A program made the translations under genes and the position numbers. Positions 34,884 through 43,560 of a stretch of DNA of 64,000 nt are shown here, piece by piece (the stretch's first letter is position 1; every line of letters begins with the position of its first letter). The notes beneath the pieces were generated by a model. The model saw only the letters and a program-made list of their open reading frames with translations. It was not told the DNA's origin and did no database searches. Origin of the DNA: Paractinoplanes ovalisporus (lineage in GTDB: Bacteria > Actinomycetota > Actinomycetes > Mycobacteriales > Micromonosporaceae); contig NZ_JAENHP010000021.1 in NCBI RefSeq assembly GCF_016834655.1, positions 62,001 to 126,000 on the forward strand. Reading direction: 5' to 3'.

Positions 34884-35376
34884 GACCGACACGACCGCCG
34901 CTACGGCCGCTTCCGCCCCGGCTCCGGCCTCGGCCGCTTCCGCCCCGGCTCCGGCCTCGGCCGCTTCCGCCCCGGCTTCAGCCTCGGCCTCCGCCGTTTC
35001 CGCCCCGGCTTCAGCCTCGGCCTCGGCCGCTTCTGCCGCGTCGGCGCTCACCGCTGAGGACGCCAAGCTGGTCACCCTGGCCCGGAGCGCACGCGCCCGG
35101 GTGGGTGCGGCCGAGGGCGCGGCGGTCCGCGACCAGGACGGCCGCACCTACGCGGCGGCGACGGTCTCGCTGCCCCACCTGACGTTGAGCGCGCTGCAGC
35201 TGGCGGTCGCGTCGGCGGCCTCGTCGGGGGCCACCCTGATCGAGGCGGCCGCGGTCGTCACCGAGGCCGAAGGGCTGGACGAGGCGGGGCAGGCGGCCGT
35301 GCGCGACCTGGCGCCGACGTCGCCGATCCACGTGGCCGACCCGGCCGGGACGCTCCGCGGCACGGTCACGGCATGA
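34876..35376 (+). CDS. Cytidine deaminase-like protein without catalytic motifs
   Basis: A 166-residue protein at the cdd position between CNNM and era. Residues ~60-166 follow the cytidine deaminase fold (LVTLARSARARVGAAEGAAV, TYAAATVSLPHLTLSALQLA), but the zinc motifs are absent: no HAE or CAE and no PCxxC. It is therefore a pseudo-enzyme, as annotated relatives at this locus often are. Residues ~10-57 are an Ala/Pro/Ser repeat from a 27-bp minisatellite (ASAAPAPAS-like units). The ATG at 34876 overlaps the CNNM end by 8 bp. A structural or regulatory role is possible. Confidence 0.8.
   Translation: MPETDTTAATAASAPAPASAASAPAPASAASAPASASASAVSAPASASASAASAASALTAEDAKLVTLARSARARVGAAEGAAVRDQDGRTYAAATVSLPHLTLSALQLAVASAASSGATLIEAAAVVTEAEGLDEAGQAAVRDLAPTSPIHVADPAGTLRGTVTA
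34906..35042. repeat. 27-bp in-frame minisatellite in the cdd-like gene
   Basis: Units start GCCGCTTCCGCCCCGGCTCC and encode nine residues (AASAPAPAS and variants). About five copies, the later ones diverging by substitution (TCA for TCC, GTT for GCT). A length divisible by three keeps the frame open. Confidence 0.88.
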
Positions 35377-35455
35377 CGCGCCGCACCTCGCTTTCCCGCT
35401 TTTCTCAGTCGGACATCGGTGGGCAGGCCGCCGCGACGTCCGGGACCGGTGCGGC

Positions 35456-36982
35456 ATGAGCGACGATCGCGGGCGTTCCGAGTCCACCAGCTCCGGCGCC
35501 TCTCGCGGGCGTGGCAAGTCCACCGATCCGGCGGGCTCGTCGCGGGGCCGATCCACCACCTCACGCTCGGCGGGGGAGACCTCGCGCGCGGGCGGATCGT
35601 CTTCGCGCTCGGCGGGGGCCGGCCGGAGTTCCTCAGGGGCCGGCCAGAGTTCCTCGGGGGCCGGCCAGAACCCCTCGGGGGAGCGGCGGCTGACGGCGGG
35701 GGAGCGGAACGAACTCCGGCGGCAGGAACGGCGGGCGGCTCGGCGGGCCGAGGGCGCGGCTGGGAGCGCGACCGGGAGTTCGGCCGGGGGCCGGTCGGGG
35801 GATGGCGGCGCTGGTCGGCGTGGCGGTGCCGGGAGCGGTCGGCCGGGTGCTGCCGGTCGCGGCGCTGGAGACGGCCGGCGGGCGGGCGTTGGCGACGGGC
35901 CGGAACGTGGCCGGGGTGCGAGCTCCCGGAGCGGGAGCGAGCCGGGTCGCAGTTCGCGCGCTGAGCGGGAAAGTGGACGCGACGGGCGGACCGCAGGTGC
36001 GGAACGGCAGGAAATTGGCGGGACGGTTTCCTCCCGTACGGGAAAGAGTGAGCGCAAGCCACGCACTCACCGTCACCGGGAAGCGGCGCGGGTTACGCAG
36101 GATGATGTTTACCGAGCGGGATTCGCGTGTTTTGTCGGGCGGCCGAATGCCGGCAAGAGCACGCTGACCAACGCGATCATCGGGCAGAAGATCGCGATCA
36201 CGTCGAACAAGCCGCAGACGACGCGGCACGTGATCCGGGGCATTGTGCACCGTGAGAACGCGCAACTCGTGCTGGTTGACACGCCTGGTCTGCACCGGCC
36301 GCGCACTTTGCTTGGGGAACGGCTCAACGATCTCGTGCGCGAGGTGTGGAGCGAGACCGACGTGATCGGTGTGTGCTTCCCGGCCGACGAGCCGGTCGGG
36401 CGCGGCGACCGGTTCATCTCGTCGGAACTGGCCGAGCTCAAGGCGACGGTGATCGCGGTGGTGACCAAGGTCGACCTGGTCGATCCGGGGACGCTCGCCA
36501 AGCATCTGCTCGCGGTGAGTGAGCTCTACGACTTCGCTGAGATCGTCCCGGTCAGCGCGGTGTCGGGACACCAGGTGCAGACGCTGGTCGACGTGCTGGT
36601 CAAGCACCTGCCCGAGTCGCCCCAGCTCTACCCGGACGACGTGCTGACCGACGAGCCCGAGCAGGTGCTGATCGCGGAGCTGATCCGCGAGGCGGCGCTC
36701 GAGGGCGTCCGCGACGAACTGCCGCACTCGATCGCGGTGCTCGTCGAGGAGATGATGGTCGAGGGCGGCCTCACCAAGATCTATGCGGATCTCTATGTCG
36801 AGCGGGACAGCCAGAAATCGATCGTGATCGGGTCGCGCGGCGTCCGGCTGAAAGAGGTCGGCAGTCACGCACGCGGCGAGATCGAGCAATTACTCGGCAC
36901 CCGCGTGTATCTCGATCTTCATGTCCGGGTAGCCAAAGAATGGCAGCGTGACCCGCGTCAGCTCCGTAAACTGGGTTTTTGA
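35456..36982 (+). CDS. era: GTPase Era with a ~217-residue disordered N-terminal extension
   Basis: A 508-residue Era; the family is normally ~300. The GTPase domain starts near residue 217: G1 GRPNAGKS at 228-235, G3 DTPG in LVLVDTPGLHRP, G4 TKVD. The C-terminal KH domain has ERDSQKSIVIGSRGVRLKEV and ends RDPRQLRKLGF. Era binds the 16S 3' end in 30S assembly. The extension is Arg/Gly/Ser-rich with SSSGAGQ-type repeats. I found no in-frame ATG, GTG or TTG between codon 1 and G1 (the Val codons are all GTT), so the extension seems obligatory unless there is a frameshift. Confidence 0.94.
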   Translation: MSDDRGRSESTSSGASRGRGKSTDPAGSSRGRSTTSRSAGETSRAGGSSSRSAGAGRSSSGAGQSSSGAGQNPSGERRLTAGERNELRRQERRAARRAEGAAGSATGSSAGGRSGDGGAGRRGGAGSGRPGAAGRGAGDGRRAGVGDGPERGRGASSRSGSEPGRSSRAERESGRDGRTAGAERQEIGGTVSSRTGKSERKPRTHRHREAARVTQDDVYRAGFACFVGRPNAGKSTLTNAIIGQKIAITSNKPQTTRHVIRGIVHRENAQLVLVDTPGLHRPRTLLGERLNDLVREVWSETDVIGVCFPADEPVGRGDRFISSELAELKATVIAVVTKVDLVDPGTLAKHLLAVSELYDFAEIVPVSAVSGHQVQTLVDVLVKHLPESPQLYPDDVLTDEPEQVLIAELIREAALEGVRDELPHSIAVLVEEMMVEGGLTKIYADLYVERDSQKSIVIGSRGVRLKEVGSHARGEIEQLLGTRVYLDLHVRVAKEWQRDPRQLRKLGF

Positions 36983-37101
36983 TCATTCCCGGACCATTCC
37001 TGTGGGTGGATGGCCGGATATTTAAACCTGCCAATGCCTCGATTATGGGATAATTCACGCTGGTTTGCGCGTTTAGTCCCGACTGGGTAACAACGAGTCC
37101 T

Positions 37102-38436
37102 ATGCGAAACCGGTACCTGGATCTGCTGCGCGCCGCCGCAACCGTCCGGGTCGTGGTCTATCACTCGACCGGCTGGGCGGCCCTCACCATCGTCTTCCCG
37201 GCCATGTCGGTGATGTTCGCGCTGGCCGGCTCGATGATGGCGGCGTCGCTCGACCGCTATGGCCCGTTCGCCGTAGAGCGCCGCCTGCACCGCCTGCTGC
37301 CGTCGCTGTGGGTGCTGGCCGCGATCGCCGTCCCCGCGATGCTCGCGGTCGGCATGGCCTGGGACTGGCAGGTCCTGTTGTGGGCGTTCCCGATCGTCGA
37401 CCCGCCGGCCGAGGGCTTCTGGCTCCAGGGCCTGGCCGCGATGTGGTACTTGCGCGACTTCCTGTGGTTCGTCCTGTTGTCTCCGCTGCTGCTGCCCCTG
37501 TTCCGCCGGTTCCCGCTGACCACCCTTTCCCTCCCGTATGTGGCCCTGGCCGCGATCACGTTCGCCGGCGTGACCCCGCACCTGATCGTCCGCGACCTGG
37601 CCCTCTATGGCGGGGCCTGGTTGCTGGGGTTCGCCCACCACGACGGGCTGCTCTCCCCGAGGCGAGCCACCCGATCCGTGGCCGCCGCGTCGTCGCGTTT
37701 GTCATCGATGCAGGGTCTGCTTTCGTCCGCCCGCCGTTGGTCCGGACCGTCCGCGCCCGTCTCGCCCATGTCCGGCCCGTCTTCACCCATTTCGCCCGCA
37801 CCCGCCTCTTCCTGCCGGGCTGTACGCGTTTCGTCCGCGCCCGCCGCGTCCGGCTCGCCTGTGCGCGTTTCGTCCGCGTCCGTCTCGCCCTCGTGCTCGG
37901 GAGCGGCGCACGATGATCGCCCCGAGCCCGTTCGCGGCGCGGCCCTGGCTCGCTACCGCTGGTGGCTGGTCGCCGTGCTGGGCGTGACCGGCGCGGTCTG
38001 GGCCGTGACCCACCCCGGTCCGCGCGGCTTCGACCTCAACGACATCCCCCTCGCGAACGCCTTGTGGTCGGCCGCGTTCATCCTGGTCGTGCTCGGCATC
38101 TCGCCCCGGGTGGCCCCGCGTCGCGCCCTGACCGTCCTGAACGCCCGGGCCCTGACGATCTATCTGTGGCACGTCCCGCTGATCATCGCGGTGGTGCGCC
38201 TGGCCGAGGCGACGGGCCTGCCCGTGCAGGGCTGGGTCGGCATCACCTGGCGCCTGGCCGTGGTGTCGCTGCTGCTGGCCGTGGTCGTGCTGGCGGTCGG
38301 CTGGATCGAGGACATCAGCGCCGGCCGCCGCCCCGCCCTGATCCCCGGCCGGGCCCGCCGCGTGGCCCCCGTCTCCCCGGCCCCGGCCGGCGCGAGCAAC
38401 CGCCTCACCGAGCAGGCCGGCGCGACCCGCAGCTGA
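37102..38436 (+). CDS. Acyltransferase-3 family membrane protein
   Basis: A 444-residue multi-pass protein starting RYLDLLRAAATVRVVVYHST, which holds the conserved Arg and His of acyltransferase-3 proteins. About ten membrane segments follow, including FWLQGLAAMWYLRDFLWFV and a late YLWHVPLIIAVVRLA. Such proteins O-acylate cell-surface sugars or antibiotics. An unusual Ser/Pro/Ala/Val loop of ~85 residues (~195-280; SSAPAASGSPVRVSSASVS pattern) lies between two membrane segments. The C-terminal ~12 residues are the first unit of a 38-bp tandem repeat. It sits between era and recO, normally nearly adjacent. The upstream spacer is A/T-rich (ATATTTAAA, GATAAT) and probably holds its promoter. 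Confidence 0.85.
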   Translation: MRNRYLDLLRAAATVRVVVYHSTGWAALTIVFPAMSVMFALAGSMMAASLDRYGPFAVERRLHRLLPSLWVLAAIAVPAMLAVGMAWDWQVLLWAFPIVDPPAEGFWLQGLAAMWYLRDFLWFVLLSPLLLPLFRRFPLTTLSLPYVALAAITFAGVTPHLIVRDLALYGGAWLLGFAHHDGLLSPRRATRSVAAASSRLSSMQGLLSSARRWSGPSAPVSPMSGPSSPISPAPASSCRAVRVSSAPAASGSPVRVSSASVSPSCSGAAHDDRPEPVRGAALARYRWWLVAVLGVTGAVWAVTHPGPRGFDLNDIPLANALWSAAFILVVLGISPRVAPRRALTVLNARALTIYLWHVPLIIAVVRLAEATGLPVQGWVGITWRLAVVSLLLAVVVLAVGWIEDISAGRRPALIPGRARRVAPVSPAPAGASNRLTEQAGATRS

Positions 38437-38627
38437 TCCGCCTCACCGAGCAGGCCGGCGCACCCGCAGCTGATCCGCCTCACCGGGCGGGCCGGCGCGA
38501 CCCGCGGTTGACCCGCCACACCGGGCGGGCCGGCGCGACCCGCGGTTGACCCGCCACACCGGGCGGGCCGGCACGACCCGCGGTTGACCCGAATCACCGG
38601 GTGGGCCGACACGATCCGCGGCTGACC
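38401..38627. repeat. 38-bp tandem repeat starting inside the acyltransferase 3' end
   Basis: Six units begin at 38401, 38439, 38476, 38514, 38552 and 38590 (CGCCTCACCGAGCAGGCCGG...). All are 38 bp except one of 37. The first unit encodes the C-terminus and stop of the acyltransferase; the others are non-coding. Copies 3 to 6 share CGGGCGGG in place of CGAGCAGG, which shows the order of expansion. Confidence 0.93.
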
Positions 38628-38656
38628 CCGTGACCCCGCGTCGCCGCCGGGCGACG

Positions 38657-39619
38657 TCAGCGCACCGTGCCGAGTTGCTTGACGTTCCGGAGCAGTGGTT
38701 CCGACTCGATCCGTTCCACGCCGTCCAGCGGGCCCAGCTTCTCGGTCAGATAGTGGTAGAACTCTGGCATGTCCCGGCAGACCACGAGGGCCTGCACGTT
38801 GGTCGGCCCGGTGGTGGCCGCCGCGAAGACGATCTCTTCATGCTCGCGCAGCGCCGCCCCGACCGCAGCCAGCCGGGACGGGGTGACCGTCAGCCAGAGC
38901 AGGACCGGGGCGCGGAACCCGTACGGCTCCGCCTCGACCTCGACGTCGGTGTAGAGCGACCCGGACTCGAACAGCTCCTGCACCCGGCGGCGGGTGGTCG
39001 ATTCCGGCCAGCCGGTGGCGGCGGTCAGTTCCGCGTAACTGAGCCGCCCGTCCCAGGCCAGCGCCTCCAGCAGCGGCGCGTCGGCGGGGGTGAGGCGCGC
39101 CGCCGGCCGGTCGCCGCCCGCCAGCCGGACCGGGGTCAGCGCCGCGATCTGCTCGGCGGTGAGCGCGTCGTCGTGCAGGTCGGGGCCGACCGCCCCGCCG
39201 ACGAACTGGTGGATCACGCAGTGCGCGCTGACCGAGGCCACCCGCGGGGTCCGGGGCAGCTTCTGCAGCAGCAGGGTCTCGCGGTCGACCGAGGCCGGCA
39301 CCCGCACGACGCAGGCGATCTCGGTGCCGCCCGAGGTGATCGACACCCAGCCGGTGTCGGAGCGGCGGGCCAGCGCGCCGGCGATCGACAGGGCCGAGTC
39401 GGGCGCCGCGCGCAGGCGGATCAGCCAGGTCTCGTACCCGAGCTCGATGGGGTTGGGCAGGCCGACCACCCGGACGCCGGCCTCGGCGCGCAACCGGCGG
39501 TAGCGCCGGGCGACCGTCTGGTCGGAGACCCCGAGCACCGTGCCGATCTCGCGGTAGCCGGCCCGGCCGTTGATCCGCAGGGCGTGCGTCACCTGCCGGT
39601 CAAGATCGTCGATTTCCAC
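38657..39619 (-). CDS. Lrp/AsnC family regulator, duplicated architecture
   Basis: A 320-residue regulator with two AsnC-type units. The first helix-turn-helix is LDRQVTHALRINGRAGYREI with GVSDQTVARRYRRL (residues ~5-45), then a RAM-like domain. A second HTH is LEALAWDGRLSYAELTAATG with PESTTRRRVQELFESG (~183-220), then a second RAM domain (VLLWLTVTPSRLAAV). Double-length Lrp proteins are common in actinobacteria. It is divergent from an MFS exporter with a 44-bp gap and probably controls it. Confidence 0.92.
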   Translation of the reverse strand: MEIDDLDRQVTHALRINGRAGYREIGTVLGVSDQTVARRYRRLRAEAGVRVVGLPNPIELGYETWLIRLRAAPDSALSIAGALARRSDTGWVSITSGGTEIACVVRVPASVDRETLLLQKLPRTPRVASVSAHCVIHQFVGGAVGPDLHDDALTAEQIAALTPVRLAGGDRPAARLTPADAPLLEALAWDGRLSYAELTAATGWPESTTRRRVQELFESGSLYTDVEVEAEPYGFRAPVLLWLTVTPSRLAAVGAALREHEEIVFAAATTGPTNVQALVVCRDMPEFYHYLTEKLGPLDGVERIESEPLLRNVKQLGTVR

Positions 39620-39663
39620 CGGTCTCAGCGTAGTGAAAGTCGAGATCCGCAGGAACTGGCGAT

Positions 39664-41148
39664 GTGGCTAGGGAGATGAGCGCGGCGGGCAGCATCCTGC
39701 GGTGCATGCGTAGATGGTCACCCTTGATCGCCGTCTGTCTCGGCACCTTTCTGCTCCTGGTGGACGTCCTGATCGTCGTCGTCGCCCTGCCGGCGATCTC
39801 CGACGACTTCGGGGCGGACTACGCCGACCTCCAGTGGGTCCTCGACGGGTACGCCCTGTCCCTGGCCGCCCTGGTGCTCGGCGCCGGCTCGCTCGCCGAC
39901 CGGTTCGGCCGCCGCCGCATCTATCTGATCGGCATCGGCATCTTCGCCGTCTCGTCGCTGCTCTGCGCGGTCGCCCCGAACGCGCAGGCCCTGATCGCGG
40001 CCCGGATCCTGCAGGGCCTCGGCGGTGCGGCCATGTTCGCGTGCACCGCCGCCCTGCTCAACTTCACCTATCACGGTCGTGACCGGGGCGTCGCGTTCGG
40101 CATCTGGGGCGCGGTCAACGGCGCCGCCGCGGCCGCCGGTCCGCTGGCCGGTGGCCTGCTCACCGAGCACTTCGGCTGGCGCTGGGTGTTCCTGGTCAAC
40201 CTGCCGATCTGCCTGGTCGCGGTCTGGTTCACGACGCGCGGGGTGAGCGAGTCCCGGGCACCCTCGGGCGGCCGTTTCGACCTGCCCGGCACGGTCGGCT
40301 TCACCGTGGCGGCGGCCGCCGTGACGTACGGCCTGATCCGCGCCGGGGAATCTGGCTGGACCGATGGCGTGACCCTGGCCGCGTTCGCCGCCGGACTGGT
40401 CGCCCTGGTGCTGTTCCTGATCGCCGAGGCCCGCTCCGACCACCCGATGCTCGACCTGGCCCTGTTCCGCCGGGCGCCGTTCGCTGTGTTGATCGTCGCC
40501 GCGTTCCTGGCCCAGGCCGCCGCGTTCGCCTACCTGCCGTTCAGCACCGTCTGGCTGCAGCAGGTGCTCGGCCTGGGCCCGGTCGAGGCCGGTCTGTACG
40601 GCGCCCTCCCGATGGCGGCCGCCTCCCTGGTCGTCGGCGCGGCCGCGGGCCGGTTCCTGCAGCGGATCGCCCCGCGTTGGACCGTCGGCCTCGGCCTGCT
40701 CCTGATCGCCGCGGGTGACCTGCTGCAGGCCCGGGCCGGCGCCGACCGCACGGGCGCGATCCTGATCCCCGGACTGATCGTGGCCGGTGTCGGCGTCGGC
40801 TGCGTGCTGCCCGCCAACGCGTCGGCGGTGCTGGCCGAGGTGCCGCGCGAGCGCAGCGGGATGGCCGGCGGGACGCTCAACACGTTCCGCCAGCTCGGGC
40901 TCGCGCTCGGCGTCGCGGTCTTCGGGACCGTCTTCACGGATCGGATCGCCGACGGGCACGGCTCGCCGGCCGGGTTCGCCGACGGGCTGAACGCCACCCT
41001 GGTGGTCGCCTCCGGAACCGCCTTGGTCGCCGGGATCATGGTGCTCGTCCTGCTCCGCCGGCCCGCCGCCGCGCCGGTCGTGGATCCTGGGGCCGGGCGG
41101 GCTACGGCCTCACTGGGTTCATCGGGCCCGGACCACCAGGGGCTGTGA
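39664..41148 (+). CDS. MFS transporter, DHA2 (drug:H+ antiporter) family
   Basis: A 494-residue permease with ~14 hydrophobic segments. Motifs are LVDVLIVVVALPAISDDFGA (segment 1), LDGYALSLAALVLGAGSLAD, motif A DRFGRRRIYLIG, and motif C-like GPLAGGLLTEHFGWRWVFLV (segment 5, typical of exporters). The start is uncertain: GTG 39664, ATG 39676 or ATG 39706; the first has an AGGA at good spacing. It probably exports drugs or metabolites, controlled by the divergent Lrp gene. Its 3' end overlaps the convergent thioesterase by 30 bp. Confidence 0.93.
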   Translation: MAREMSAAGSILRCMRRWSPLIAVCLGTFLLLVDVLIVVVALPAISDDFGADYADLQWVLDGYALSLAALVLGAGSLADRFGRRRIYLIGIGIFAVSSLLCAVAPNAQALIAARILQGLGGAAMFACTAALLNFTYHGRDRGVAFGIWGAVNGAAAAAGPLAGGLLTEHFGWRWVFLVNLPICLVAVWFTTRGVSESRAPSGGRFDLPGTVGFTVAAAAVTYGLIRAGESGWTDGVTLAAFAAGLVALVLFLIAEARSDHPMLDLALFRRAPFAVLIVAAFLAQAAAFAYLPFSTVWLQQVLGLGPVEAGLYGALPMAAASLVVGAAAGRFLQRIAPRWTVGLGLLLIAAGDLLQARAGADRTGAILIPGLIVAGVGVGCVLPANASAVLAEVPRERSGMAGGTLNTFRQLGLALGVAVFGTVFTDRIADGHGSPAGFADGLNATLVVASGTALVAGIMVLVLLRRPAAAPVVDPGAGRATASLGSSGPDHQGL

Positions 41149-41871
41149 CACCTGGCCGATCGCGCCGTCCGGGTCGTGCAGGTCGCCCGAGGTCAGGCCG
41201 AGGCCGTCGTCGCTGAGGATGGTGCGGGCGGCCAGGTGGACCCAGTCACCGGTGGCCGGGCGCAGCAGCGTCGTGGTCATGGTGGGCGGGATGGAGAGCC
41301 ACCGGTCCATCGGGAGCACCGCCGAGAGGCCGTTCGCGGAGTCGGCCACGATCAGCGCGCGGTCCTGGCCGTCGAGCTCGTGACCGTCGATCAGGGGCAT
41401 GCGGACGCGGCTCCAGACGTGGGTCTCGCCGGGCTCGCCGAGGGCGCCCTTGGTGACGCGCCACTCGATCGACTGGCCGTAACCCCAGTCCTCCATGCCG
41501 GGGAACTTGCTCTCGTCCTCGGGGAGCGGGGCGGCCTGCTCGGTGGGGGTGCCGACCGGAGGCTTCGGGCCCGGGGCGAGATGCCAGGCGCGGGCGGTCA
41601 CGGCGACGCGGCCGTCGACGAGCATGCGGGCCTCGTTCAGCGCGGTGAGCCGGCCCGGCTTGATCGGCGAGACCTCGACCCGGAAGTCGCGGCGCGGGAT
41701 CGGGCCCAGGAAGTCCACCGAGATGCGCGCCAGCCGCAGACCCTCGACCGTGAGCACCCGGCCCAGGAGGGCGGCGGGCGGGCCGCCGTGCTGCATCTCG
41801 GTGTCCCAGGGGCTCTCGGTCGAGCGGGTCGGCCGGAACTCGTCGTCGCCGAGCGGCAGATAGAAGCTCAT
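41119..41871 (-). CDS. Acyl-CoA thioesterase family protein (double hot-dog)
   Basis: A 250-residue protein from the ATG at 41871 (MSFYLPLGDDEFRPTRST). The N-terminal hot-dog has the QHGGPPAALLGRVL motif (residues ~27-40) and ARISVDFLGPIPRRDFRVEV; the second half has GLSAVLPMDRWLSIPPTMTT and ends GQVSQPLVVRA. Members hydrolyse acyl-CoA thioesters, often medium to long chain. It overlaps the MFS end by 30 bp (convergent) and lies 7 bp downstream of the DUF4097 gene on the same strand, so the two may share a transcript. Confidence 0.88.
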   Translation of the reverse strand: MSFYLPLGDDEFRPTRSTESPWDTEMQHGGPPAALLGRVLTVEGLRLARISVDFLGPIPRRDFRVEVSPIKPGRLTALNEARMLVDGRVAVTARAWHLAPGPKPPVGTPTEQAAPLPEDESKFPGMEDWGYGQSIEWRVTKGALGEPGETHVWSRVRMPLIDGHELDGQDRALIVADSANGLSAVLPMDRWLSIPPTMTTTLLRPATGDWVHLAARTILSDDGLGLTSGDLHDPDGAIGQVSQPLVVRAR

Positions 41872-41878
41872 GCCCCGA

Positions 41879-42664
41879 TCATGCCGCGAAGATGAGCGCG
41901 TCCCCACTGGCGGTGCGCAGGTTCAGCACGTTCTTGGAGGTGGGGTCGTTGACCAGGCCCTGCACGCCGGCGTCACCCGAGCCCGTGTGCGTGGTGATCT
42001 TGTAGTTGCCCTGGGGCGCCCGCACCTGGACGTCGCCGCTGGTCGTCTCGGCGGTCACCGACGTCGCCGCGCTCAGCGCCGCGGTGATGTCGCCCGAGGT
42101 GACCTTCAGGGTCAGCGGGCCGGCCGCGTCGATCACGTTGATGTCACCCGACGTCGACCGGATCTCGACCGCCTTCTTCGCGTTCACCACCCGCATGTCG
42201 CCCGACGTGGCCCGCACCTTGACCGTGCCGGCCGGGTCGACCACGTTGACGTCACCCGAGGTCAGCTTGAGGTCGGTGTCGCCCATCGAGTCGAGCGTGA
42301 GGTCGCCCGACCGGAGCTCGCCGCCCACCTTCACCCCGGCCGGGGCGACGATTTCGTACGACACCGAGCAGTTGTGCCCGCACGACGTGTCGATGAGCAG
42401 CGTGCTGCCGTCGAGGCGGTACGACTCACCCGGGTTGTCGCTGCCCCGCACGATCCGCTTGATGCTGGTCTCGGAGACCGCGTCCGTACGGATCATGACG
42501 TCGCCGGAACCACCGTCGAGCTTGATGTCGGTGATCTTGGTCTTCTCGGTGTCGTCGAAGGTCAGCCTGGCCCCGACCACCCCGGCACACCCGGTCAGGG
42601 TCGTGGCCGCCGTCGCGGCGATGAGGGCGAGAACTCCGGCGCGCCGGGCGAGTGTCGTGGTCAT
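41879..42664 (-). CDS. DUF4097 family lipoprotein
   Basis: A 261-residue lipoprotein from the ATG at 42664. It has an Arg-containing signal peptide, hydrophobic core ALIAATAATTL and lipobox LTGC (Cys near residue 26). The mature part is a right-handed β-repeat domain with seven TSGD/SGD turns (GGSGDVMI, TSGDVNVV, TSGDMRVV, TSGDINVI, TSGDITAA, TSGDVQVR), the hallmark of DUF4097. Two Cys (SCGHNCS) may form a disulphide. It is probably a surface scaffold or adhesion-like protein; no function is established. Divergent from recO. Confidence 0.9.
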   Translation of the reverse strand: MTTTLARRAGVLALIAATAATTLTGCAGVVGARLTFDDTEKTKITDIKLDGGSGDVMIRTDAVSETSIKRIVRGSDNPGESYRLDGSTLLIDTSCGHNCSVSYEIVAPAGVKVGGELRSGDLTLDSMGDTDLKLTSGDVNVVDPAGTVKVRATSGDMRVVNAKKAVEIRSTSGDINVIDAAGPLTLKVTSGDITAALSAATSVTAETTSGDVQVRAPQGNYKITTHTGSGDAGVQGLVNDPTSKNVLNLRTASGDALIFAA

Positions 42665-42783
42665 GGTGACGACGCTATGACCCGTTACCACCCGGGCACC
42701 ATCGGTCCTGTCACTGACCGGCCCCGGAGATGACCCTGAGATCCGGGTCAGGGTCGCCCGCGCCGAAGGGGCAGAATGGCGGG

Positions 42784-43560
42784 GTGCCCGCAGCCGGATA
42801 CCGCCGCCACCTCTACCGCGACGACGCGGTGGTGCTGCGCGTGCAGAAGCTCGGTGAGAGCGACCGCATCATCACCCTGCTCACCCGGCGCCACGGCCGT
42901 CTGCGGGCGGTGGCCCGGGGCGTACGCCGCACCACCTCGCGTTTCGGCGCCCGGCTGGAGCCGTTCGGTCACATCGACCTGCAGCTCGCCGGCTCGCCCG
43001 AGGGCGTGGGCAGCTCGCTGCACTCGGTGAGCCAGGTCGAGGCGGTCGCGCTCTATGGCAAACAGTTCCTGGGGGACTACCCGCGTTACACGGCGGCCAG
43101 CGCGATCGCCGAGACCGCCGAGCGGCTTACCCCGGTCGAGCGCGAGCCGTCGCTGCGGTTGTTCCAGCTCACCCTGGGCGCGATGAAGGCGCTCTCGGTC
43201 GGCGAACACGCCAGCAGCCTGGTCCTCGACGCCTATCTGCTGCGGGCCATGTCGGTCGCCGGCTGGGCGCCCGCCATCGCCGAGTGCGCCGTCTGCGGCA
43301 CCCCCGGGCAACACGCCGCCTTCTCGGTTCCGGCCGGGGGCGCGGTCTGCCCTGACTGCCGCCCGCCCGGCGCGGCCCACCCCAGTCCGGCCACGCTCGG
43401 CCTGATGCAGGCGCTGACCTCCGGCGACTGGGAGACGGCCGACGCCACCGAGACGCCGGTGCGCCGGGAATGCAGCGGCCTGGTCGCCGCCCACCTGCAA
43501 TGGCACATGGAGCGGGCGTTGCGCTCGCTGCCGCTGGTCGATCGACGGGAGAACCCATGA
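42784..43560 (+). CDS. recO: DNA repair protein RecO
   Basis: A 258-residue RecO. The N-terminal OB fold has [20 protein letters not shown] and [19 protein letters not shown] (residues ~8-48). The helical C-terminus carries the zinc Cys set CAVC...CPDC (~177-203). RecO helps load RecA on SSB-coated DNA in the RecF pathway. GTG at 42784 is preferred because the family starts right before YRRHLYRD; an ATG at 42730 would add 18 non-conserved residues. Its stop overlaps the uppS ATG (ATGA), the standard actinobacterial arrangement. Confidence 0.94.
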   Translation: MPAAGYRRHLYRDDAVVLRVQKLGESDRIITLLTRRHGRLRAVARGVRRTTSRFGARLEPFGHIDLQLAGSPEGVGSSLHSVSQVEAVALYGKQFLGDYPRYTAASAIAETAERLTPVEREPSLRLFQLTLGAMKALSVGEHASSLVLDAYLLRAMSVAGWAPAIAECAVCGTPGQHAAFSVPAGGAVCPDCRPPGAAHPSPATLGLMQALTSGDWETADATETPVRRECSGLVAAHLQWHMERALRSLPLVDRRENP

